From positions 76,069,012 through 76,133,011 of the forward strand of contig JAOWCC010000577.1 of NCBI GenBank assembly GCA_030867875.1: DNA of 64,000 bases, in the 5' to 3' direction. Each line of letters starts with the position of its first letter. Within the stretch, counting starts at the first letter, position 1. Positions 32,876 to 41,139 of the stretch are shown in pieces. The notes under the pieces are model-generated. The model was not told where the DNA came from. It saw only the letters and a program-made list of their open reading frames with translations, and did no database searches. A program made the translations under genes and the position numbers. This DNA comes from Actinernus sp. WN-2022 (taxonomy: Eukaryota > Cnidaria > Anthozoa > Actiniaria > Actinernidae).

Positions 32876-33493
32876 TTATCCCACTAGACTGCCAAGTGCT
32901 CGCAGTTCTTGCTTGAGTTCGACTCGAATTTGTTCCACGCTTTTTTCACCTGTTCGTTCCGAACCTGAACTAGCCGAAGTTTTATGGCGAATTTCGACCC
33001 TCATAGCCTCATATTTTTCTGCTTCAGCGAGGATGAGATTATATTCAGAATCAGACACATTTTCATCGCGTAGGGCCTTTGACACGAGATCGCGAATCGT
33101 ATTAATTTTCGATCTAGCCAACATGATCGTTTTCTCATGTTTAGAAACTTTTATTCCAAGCTTTTTAGCCTCAATAGTCGTAGCGGCCGAAATTACCCCA
33201 CAGAGTCTGCGGATAACGCCAAGTGGCAGGCCAATCGCGACACCAACCCCGGTTAGAGCAACAGCCAAGCCTGAGCTTGATAAAAGCACGGATAGACTAC
33301 CTTGTTACCACAGTGACACCGTGAACTATTCTCTGCGCACGGGCATATTTTTTACGCACACCTTCGTAATGTTTTTCTTGGGTTTCTATATCCGAAAGCG
33401 TATCGCGGACTGTTGCAGCCGAAAATTCTCTCCAGTTAGCTGGGGATAGATCTGTGGTGCCGTTGGAATTGTTCGAATCGAATCGCTTGCCAT
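32876..33493 (-). pseudogene. Hydrophobic coiled-coil protein of virus-like cluster, two shifts
   Basis: The ATG at 33491-33493 (MASDSIRTIPTAPQ) follows TATATA directly. After about 35 codons the frame breaks at FRI-stop. A second frame carries TLSDIETQEKHYEGVRKKYA. A third carries two hydrophobic Gly/Val-rich stretches (LSSSGLAVALTGVGVAIGLP) and a Lys-rich coiled coil beginning SKHEKTIMLARSK. I associate this hydrophobic-plus-coil plan with an abundant, unnamed family in cnidarian and lancelet genomes. Its function is unknown; a membrane-associated virion protein is one option. Confidence 0.5.
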
Positions 33494-33516
33494 TATATAG
33501 CTATGCTATAACTTAC

Positions 33517-34113
33517 TCAATCTTCAATACGTAGCCTATCGGACGACCACGAAAGTCTATGGTGTTGCCTTTCTCGTCGCAAATTGTCAGGCGAAGGCTG
33601 TTTCTAATCGACTCTAGAGCTTTGACAGTTAATGGTAGTAGATCGTTTTCCATCTCGAATCGAGAAGCTAGAATCTACCACATCGCAGTTGACATACGCT
33701 GTGTGGATATTGTGGAGAGTCAGAATGTAGTTTTTCACCCCGATTGTTACACCATGATGCCCCTCGTGGATTTCGATACACATCATGCTACAGATCCATT
33801 TATCGAATGTGATTGTTTTTTTAATTATAATTCTCCAACCCGCCTTCGGTAGGTCTTTCAAGATTTCCATGACGTTAGCATCGATTGCTGGTTTGAAGTA
33901 GTGTTGAAGGCTCGCTACGTCATGATACCCTGCGGTAATAGTATGTGTAAACATCACACCTTTGGTCTCCCACGTGAACGAGCCGTCATTTGGTAGGTTC
34001 CACCAACTATTCTCAAAAGTGACCTCAACTAGCGAAATGTTGTTGATACGAATAGGTTGATCGAAGTAGACCGTATGGTCAGCCGATGTGGTGGTGACAA
34101 ATAAGTTAGCCAT
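33517..34113 (-). pseudogene. Structural-type (possible jelly-roll) protein, one shift
   Basis: The ATG at 34111-34113 follows ATATATA directly. The product begins MANLFVTTTSADHTVYFD. It contains VEVTFENSWWNLP and a HTITAGYHDVASLQHYF box, then a C-terminus ending TIDFRGRPIGYVLKIE that is reached after a frameshift near 33640. The order beta-rich N-terminus, SWWNL, YHDVxSL and IDFxGxPI resembles virion proteins analogous to the Polinton minor capsid. Homology is not shown, and the assignment as structural is inference. Confidence 0.45.
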
Positions 34114-36894
34114 TATATATTAAAGGTATAAACTGTATATGTGTATAGCTTCAATACGAGGAGACATTTTTATATGATAACTTTCAATGTTCACACACGA
34201 TTGACAAAATAAGGATTGTAAATTGGTTCCTTATTTGATGTCATCCATGACTATTTTCTTTTTGTCGTCATACTCCTGCTGGGAAATTGCCCCCATCTCC
34301 TTCAGCTTAAACAGGTCTCTCAACTGTTGGATCACAGCTGATCGCGTCTCCTAAAGTAAAAAGTGACGATTAATTAAAATAAATGTCTATATGCTTAATG
34401 CGTCTGGAAAGAGGAAATGTTTTTAAATGCTCCTATAGTTTCTGAAAAGTCGAAAATTATCGAAAGAATCAACCCGAGTGACACAAAAACCGTGTGCTAA
34501 TGTCTGCATGTATTATACTTATATGCGTCTCGCATGTTTCACTGGGCATCCTGCTATAATGATGATGATGATGATGATAATGATGTTGATTATGGACGTG
34601 TAAAACATGCTTCTCAACGTATAAACACGGCAACAGAAACATAATTCATCGTATATAGTTTCAGATGTACTGAGTCACGCTTCAATGAAGCACTAATCTT
34701 ATATATGATCTTCCTTTCTTTCTAAAACTATGGAAACCTCGTAACGATCAATGCATGTGCTCAAATAATAAAGACTTACCGATGGTTTAGCTGTGGGTGG
34801 TGTTGAGGTACCAGAGCCTGTTAACGCGTCCTTTATGGCACATCCCACATGCGTAAGTGTTTCAGCCAATGTTTCGCGCCTTGGCCGTTTAGCGGGGTCA
34901 GCGCAAAACATTGGAACCGATGGAGGGGAATCTGCTGTTGCGGTTCCAACACGCTGATCAATTAAAATGAAAATAGAATGCATGCATCAACAGTCGACAA
35001 CAAATATTGTACATATGGAGTGAGTAAGAAATGCATGACTATATGTTGTCTACAGAAATAGTGCATGCCAACTATACAGTACTTTATGTTAAATCTTAAA
35101 TCTCACATATTATTTTCGGTTAAACAGAATTTCAGTTGTAATATGTATTCAATCACGTATTTCAGTCAAAAGAAAATTACTTATTTTTCCTAAAATATAA
35201 AGTTTGAGCACACCACTGTAATTTAGAGATTCTGTCGTCGAAGCTGTCTTAAAATGCCGAATCACATGTACCTGACAAACTTTCAGATTATTTTTGTTGT
35301 TGCCGACATCGCATATTCGAAAAAAAGTAAACAATAAGATCAGCGGAAACGCGGGAAATATATCATCTGTTTGCTTTTAACTAAACAAAAGAGAGAAAGA
35401 TGTATTTCAACATTATCATATTGAGCTCATTTTGTAGCACCATTGTCTCCGTAGTCCGCTGGAATTCAACCTGCATGCAGCCGTTTGTGAATGCGTTTAA
35501 CAGTAAAAGACACTAAAAAGTCTGAATGTTTGGTAAACATTAAAACATTTCAAGATATTCAGAAGCAGCAAAGTTATCCCAATATCAATGACGATTGTAT
35601 CTGTTAATGACGCCTTTAAAACATACAACAACCAAGAATGCAAAACATACTAAATTCTGATCAGATCTGTTGCTGAATGGCCTTTTGATGAATTATAGCG
35701 CTGTACACAGTAAAATGCTTCAATGTCAAGGTTTAAATATACAGGAAAATAACACGCGGAATGATGGTAGAAATGGGAGAAAACTGTCTTTTCTGTGCGT
35801 ATGAATGGATTAAGTGTCAGTGGTTTCAGGGACTTCAATAAGAGCCATGTACTCTGTTTTTTTGCGCTGCCTAATTTACCCAGACAAAGTAATAATCTGT
35901 AATCAAAACCTGAGTATGCAAAAGGTTTTAAAGTGTTTTTCTCTGGTTACTTCACGTAATGTGCCAGATAGTATGCGAAAACTTATTGAACTCCCTGACT
36001 TTACACATTATTTTAGACACACGCATATTAAATAGGTCAGGTGGCGTCTTACACAACACATTTTTCGTTCGTATATGGGTCATATTGTGAGTCATTCAAA
36101 AATAAAAGGAACACACCAAAAACAACCAAAGAAGTTTACAAATGACGCAATAAAAGTAAATAAAAGATATATATCGTTTTTTTGGCATTGCGTTTTGTTA
36201 GTGTCAAGCCTGTCAAATATCCCAAAACCACCAGTACCACCAGCCAAAAATATAGTATAAATGCAAACTGATGCCCTTACGATCATTTCAGCCCACAGTC
36301 GATACTTGTAGGGCGGGTAGTGGTCCCCGTGTCGCTCGCGGAGGTCGGCCATTACCTCAGGCACGTCCTGTTCTTCATTACCGGCTCTAGTACAACAAAG
36401 TACACTCTTGGTCACTGGACTACAATAGTTCCCATTCAATTATATAGCATACGACAGAGGAGACTTGTGAACAAATTACTTCCCGCATTGTTATTGTAGA
36501 TTGTGATGCACATGTGTATTAGCTCACTTACCAAAACAGGCAAGGTTGTTCCTTTTCTTCGCTGACTTCTTCGCAGCACTCACGGTTTTTATCTTCGGTT
36601 CCACCCACAACTGATATCCCGCAGTTGCATAGTTTAGAGGTGTTTCAAGTTCTTTGTTGGTGTTAATGCCGTATTTCTGGTTTCGCTCGAGAACATAACC
36701 GAGCTCTGCCTTCGCAAGATTGGTCTCACCTAAGTCTGGAAGAGCTTTTATTAATTGCTCACGAAAAGCTTCCAGTGTCTCAACGAGTGGGAAATTCGGT
36801 AGTAGTAATAGTACACTGTACAGACCACATGCCCTCTCCTGATTGGTCGAGAGCCTGTGACGTCACAGGCTTGTCACAGGCCCCGCCTCCTCAG

Positions 36895-37085
36895 TTATAG
36901 ACCAAAGACAGGCTGCTGATTGGCCGGGAGTTATAGACCCAAGACAGGCTGCTGATTGGCCGGAATTTATAGACCCAAGACAGGCTGCTGATTGGCCGGG
37001 AGTTATAGACCCAATACGGGCTCGGGATTGGCCGAGATTTATAGACCCAATACGGGCTCGGGAGTGGTCGGGAAATTTATAGACC
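36895..37085 (+). promoter_or_regulatory. Array of 36-bp CCAAT/TATA repeats (left TIR)
   Basis: TTATAGACC recurs at 36895, 36931, 36967, 37003, 37039 and 37077 (period 36, last 38). Most units are preceded by GATTGGCCGG (an inverted CCAAT box). The unit reads roughly GATTGGCCGGGAGTTATAGA then CCCAAGACAGGCTGCT. A mirror copy is in the right TIR, and three diverged units precede PolB. Confidence 0.85.
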
Positions 37086-37213
37086 CAATACGTGCACGGC
37101 CCCGGCACCCAACCCGAAGTGTGAGTAGCCACTTGGATTTATGTGGGCTGACCTTAACGCACAATCTACCGCGAACGGACCCCCGCCCCCAAAGCTCAAT
37201 TCTACGCTTCGCC

Positions 37214-37747
37214 ATGGACGTCACAGGCCCCCCAAGGTCCGCCACCCGTCGCTTGGACCAGTCCCCACACCACTACGCCCTTTACGGTTCCATCCGCGGA
37301 GATGCCACAGGGACCCCCACAGGGACCCCCACAGGGCCCCCCACCGGGGACACCCCTGGGGATACCCCTAGAGACTACACCGACACCCCTGATTCCCTAC
37401 GGACACCCTGTTGGTACAATGACCGTGGGTCCCCCGCCCTCCCCACAGGGACGCCAGAATGCTTTCCAATGGAAGAACAAGCACTGAGATGGGCATCGGA
37501 TATCCACTTTGACGATTGCCTGAAAAGTGACGAGTACTTCATGGATATGGATAAGTTGGCCGCAAAGATGGAGAAGGAAAGAAGCCCAACCACAGAAAAG
37601 TACTATGATAGGCTATGTAAAATGGATTTCAAGGCTATGCAGGAAGGTTTGAACCACAAGCAATACCTGCAAAAGTACGAGAAACAAGCCTACGCTGGAA
37701 TATATCCAAATAGGGTCCCCCATCCACAGGAACAGCCTCACGCGTAA
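37214..37747 (+). CDS. TIR-encoded protein, left copy
   Basis: 177 residues starting at ATGGACGTC in good context (GCCATGG) downstream of the promoter array. The frame is open further upstream, but there it translates the repeats. The N-terminal half is low complexity with TGTPTGTPTGPPTGDTPGDT. The C-terminal half is helical and charged (WASDIHFDDCLKSDEYFMDM, EKYYDRLCKMDFKAMQEGL). I recognise no domain. It is identical at the protein level to the copy in the right TIR. Its stop codon is the inner edge of the TIR, so the repeat seems to have grown or been converted to include exactly this gene. An AATAAA follows near 37826. Confidence 0.65.
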   Translation: MDVTGPPRSATRRLDQSPHHYALYGSIRGDATGTPTGTPTGPPTGDTPGDTPRDYTDTPDSLRTPCWYNDRGSPALPTGTPECFPMEEQALRWASDIHFDDCLKSDEYFMDMDKLAAKMEKERSPTTEKYYDRLCKMDFKAMQEGLNHKQYLQKYEKQAYAGIYPNRVPHPQEQPHA

Positions 37748-38350
37748 TGAAGGCCTTATATGAAGCAACCACTATGTAATAATACCTTGTGGTCTTATGT
37801 GATTCAACCACTATTTAATTGGAGACAATAAAAAGAGACTTTTGTTTTAGTAAAAACAACTTTGTTTTCATTATTTAAAATTAATATACAATGTGGCTTT
37901 GATTTACGAAGACAATCCCCAGGCCTATAGGGAAACCGGAGTGTTGACCCTTTTGGCTTTATTTGAGTCAGCCAATTACATGTAAGAATCTTGAGACAAT
38001 AAAAGAGACATGTGTTTGGTAAAAACAACTTTGTTTCAATATAAACATAATAATTATTTACATATTTACAAAGGGGCCCTATTTCGGGGCCCCGCAGAGA
38101 GAGAGAGAAATTACATGGGTAAAATGTCGTGCCATTGCACTATTATTATTGAAAGTATCGGGCCATTGCCCTATTATTATTGAATAAAGTAGTAGGCCAT
38201 TGCCCTATTATAGTTGGAAAAAATTACATGAAGTGGGGCCATCGCCCTATTATTTTGAAAAGTTGAATTTTTTTTAAAAAATGAGCAAATTGCTCTAATG
38301 TATGAAAAATGTGATAAATATAAAAAAGGAAATTGCCATGGAGAAAAATG
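37748..38350. repeat. 3' region with direct repeats
   Basis: A ~45-bp sequence (GAGACAATAAAAAGAGACTT, then TTTTAGTAAAAACAACTTTG) at 37821-37872 recurs at 37992-38036. Four imperfect copies of GGCCATTGCCCTATTATTATTG lie at about 38125-38265. Several AATAAA signals are present. No gene is seen. Confidence 0.7.
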
Positions 38351-40100
38351 TTAAATCATATGGTAGTGGGTAGCGTGACATATTTTCAGGGGTAAAGTGA
38401 TGACTCCAAAAGTATCCATGTGATTAAATAAAATAACGGAGCCTGCCCTCAGAAAAAAAGAATGTTCAATCCGGCTTAAACAACAATAGCAGAGCGGAGT
38501 TCTGTCATATTTCAATGACCTTGCCACAAATTTGATGAAGCAAGGGGTACATACTTGCTCCCCGCAGCACGGTAGTGGTGGTAATTGTTTATTTGGGAGA
38601 TCCTCACAGATAAGACACTATAAAAATAAAAATAAAAAAAAGATTGGCTAGGATAATACATTTTTCTCCATGGCAATAGAACTCCCCTACTTCCGAGCTT
38701 TCAGCGGGAAACGTAAATGTAATACTCTACGAATTTGTGTGTTAAGGGCAAATGAAAACTTGCCAAAGTGGCACAATGTCTAAATATAACAACGCTCCCC
38801 GAGCGAATGAAAAAGGAATGTTGCATTTTGATAAAACATACACCGCAACGAGGATGGACATTGTCCCTTATTGCCTCTGCGATTATCAAAATAAAGCAGG
38901 ACTTGCAATAGGTACTCCCGCAACAGGGCATGGGCGGTAAATTAATCCGGTCGATACTTCCATCGCACCACAAACACTATAAAAATAAAAAATAGAAAAA
39001 TAGAAAAATTATAAAGTAACATGGAAGTATAATTTTTCCCACTGAAAGCGCCCCCAGCCATCCCAGTCTCCCAGATCAAAATAAACTGGATGGTGACGGC
39101 AACGGAAGTAGGCGAGTCCCTCCTTGCAGTGCATACGAACGACAGTCTTATTTGACCTACAATATTCGCACCAGCTAAAACCATATTCGGTTATGGGCTC
39201 CATGTGCATGGCCGCGTAGGGGCCAGTGCACGTCATAAAATTTCTATTGAACGACATGGTTTGCCTGCTGTTGCCTCATGAATAGTTCCCCCGGATTCCC
39301 GTTGGTACATGCTTCAGTAGGAATAGGGACGGTTTAAATTGTTCCTGGTGTTTCCCTTTTCTTCTGTCAATCCTTTGCTGCGTGCATACGAACTCGCCAA
39401 TTTTGGTCAAAATCTCTGGTGGGAGACCGGTCTGGCGTAGCACCACGGCATGCGAATAAAAATGTTCTTTCACCCTAGTCTGGTTTGGGGAAAAAAATAA
39501 AAAAATAAAAAAAATAAAAATTAAACAATTAAGAAATTAAAATTAAAAAAGAGGTACGCCATGAATAATGCTTTAGAGGAATTTGTTTCTGTGTGTAGGC
39601 GCTCTTACCGAGAGCGGGCAGGTCCCGAGAGGACCTCCAAGAAAACCGATAAAAAAAAAAAATTAATCAAATTATTGTGCGTCGGGGGATTTTTGCCAAT
39701 AAAAATGAACGGTCCTGTTAAGCAGAGTTCGTCCGCTACACACTGTCTTTTAGGGGGACGGGACGGAGAAGAACTTACAGGATCCATATTGATTACGTCG
39801 ACTCCGTGTACATTCTATAAAAAACAAAAAGAAAAAGTTAGTGGTTGTGTCCCAAGATAAAAATCAATTCAGCAGGTACGTACTTCTCTATCCCTGCGGG
39901 GCCCGCGGTATGCCATCCTAACTTTCTTGCTTTTGTTTGTACTTTAAGCTGTAGAAATAAAAAGGAAACCAAAGGAAAAAAGGATTAGTACCAAAGCGTG
40001 TTGAATTTCAAGAGCGAATTCCGTGTACACTTACCTTCTTGAGTGGCTAGTGGCAAAGGCACCGAACTTCATTCAACCCCTATCATTTATAGAACATATA
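38351..40100 (-). CDS. Spliced gene with two tandem RING-like exons
   Basis: RING-like exon 1 (38976-38701) begins at CLWCDG after a TTTTTATTTTTATAG acceptor. It has PCCGSTYCKSCF and CGVC, then HSFFIRSGSV. Exon 2 (38617-38351) follows an almost identical acceptor, with CLICED, PCCGEQVCTPCF, CYCC and HSFFLRAGSV. The two are clear duplicates of one C-x2-C...CC-x4-C-x2-C...C-x2-C domain. Upstream lie a Cys-rich exon (39257-39020, FSWCEYCRSNKTVVRMHC) and an LPPEILTKIGEF stretch (39473-39276). Short exons (MAYRGPRRDRE, NVHGVDVINMDP) and a CCAAT-TATA promoter lie near 40085. RING proteins usually act as ubiquitin ligases. The exact splicing of the 5' half is not resolved. Confidence 0.55.
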
Positions 40101-40125
40101 CTGGACCCTGATTGGTGCACTTTCT
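40060..40125 (-). promoter_or_regulatory. CCAAT-TATA promoter of the RING-like gene
   Basis: On the minus strand, two CCAATCA boxes are followed by TCTATAAATGAT and a first exon ending at a gtaagtg donor (about 40033). Confidence 0.5.
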
Positions 40126-40196
40126 CGGGTTTTGATTGGCCCGTTTTACACAACGTGCTCTAGGAGTGGTGGACTTTCGATCCGGTTTTGACGTTT

Positions 40197-40783
40197 TTTG
40201 CCAAACTTTTTTTCTGAGCCCCTAAGAAGCTCAAATTCTACCCTAAAACATTGTGGAAATTTGCTATTTTTTTTCTGGAGGTCTTCTTCCCAAGCCCCAC
40301 TTAGTTTTCCACGTTTTTTTCCCCTTCATTCGACCCGGGAAAGGTATTTTTGGAGCCCCGAAACCTGTATGACCTTTGGGAAACCAGTTGAAAGTTACCT
40401 GATTTTTGATGGACCAATCACAAGGCGTTACGTAGTTTGTTTACGCACCCTTTTCTTACTTCGGGTCAAGGTTGTTTACCAGAATTTTTTGGGGAAGCCC
40501 AAGAAGCTCAAATTCATCCTGAAAACATCGGTGAAATTTTCTAAAATTTTCTACAGGCCTTCTTCTCACGGCCCTCTTAGTTTTCCCCCTTTTTTTTTTT
40601 TTTCCCTTTCACACTTTCCGGGCAAGGGTTCCTAAACCGTCTGAAACCCCAACGCCTCCCTCGGGAAACCAGTTGAGTGTTGGCGCGAACCTAAAAGGAG
40701 CCTAAACCCTCCAATCACGAGCCGAGGCTTATACGCCGTCCATATTTGCGCGCCCTTTTCTTACTCCGGGTCAACTTTGTTGA
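40197..40783. repeat. Diverged ~290-bp tandem duplication
   Basis: Segments 40197-40480 and 40480-40783 share a series of blocks in order. These are AAGAAGCTCAAATTC, the AGTTTTCC tract, GGGAAACCAGTTGA, CCAATCAC, CGC(A/C)CCCTTTTCTTACT and GGGTCAA. It lies between the divergent RING-like and PolB promoters and is GC/T-rich, with no ORF. Confidence 0.65.
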
Positions 40784-40949
40784 CGTTGTTTCGGAGGGGC
40801 GATTTCGGGAAGGCTTTTTCGCTAGTTTCCTCGGCGCGAAAGAGAGAACGGTTTGAAGAGGACTGTAGAGGGAGGTCTCCCGCGGGAGGGCCCCACAAAA
40901 ATTCGGAAGAATAAGGGGTGGGGTGGGGGTGTTTGGGGGACTTCGGGAT

Positions 40950-41094
40950 TGGTCGGGAATTATAGGCCCAATATGGGGTCGGGATTGGTCGGGAGTTATA
41001 GATCAAATACGGGCTCGGGAGTGGTCGGAAATTTATAGACCAAATACGGGCTCGGGATTGGTGGGCCTGGGGGAACTTCCCGGACCGTATAAAA
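40950..41094 (+). promoter_or_regulatory. PolB promoter with three 36-bp repeats and TATA box
   Basis: TTATAG recurs at 40960, 40996 and 41033 within units related to the TIR array (GGGATTGGTCGGGA, ATACGGGCTCGGG). A canonical TATAAAA at 41088-41094 precedes the ATG at 41140. Confidence 0.7.
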
Positions 41095-41139
41095 AAGTGA
41101 ACCTCCCTTGTAAATTTCAGAGCAAAATCCGTCACCACG

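Larger units (their letters stand above)
36801..37747 (+). repeat. Polinton 2 left TIR
   Basis: It contains a CRE palindrome inside CCTGTGACGTCACAGG (about 36853-36869), six promoter repeats and the complete 177-codon TIR gene. Similarity to the right TIR ends exactly at the gene's stop codon. The right copy is 28 bp longer owing to an extra GTGACGTCACAGG unit. Confidence 0.95.

Noticed and set aside
32751..33449. 232-codon plus-strand ORF
   Set aside because: It is antisense to the hydrophobic coiled-coil pseudogene, whose family match is much stronger.
36895..37085. 36-bp direct repeats as a CRISPR-like array
   Set aside because: The units are contiguous with no unique spacers, contain CCAAT/TATA elements and lie in a eukaryotic transposon.
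36992..37213. Upstream 74 codons of the TIR ORF (YRPNTGSG repeats) as real protein
   Set aside because: They are a translation of the promoter repeats. The ATG at 37214 has better context and lies downstream of the TATA units.
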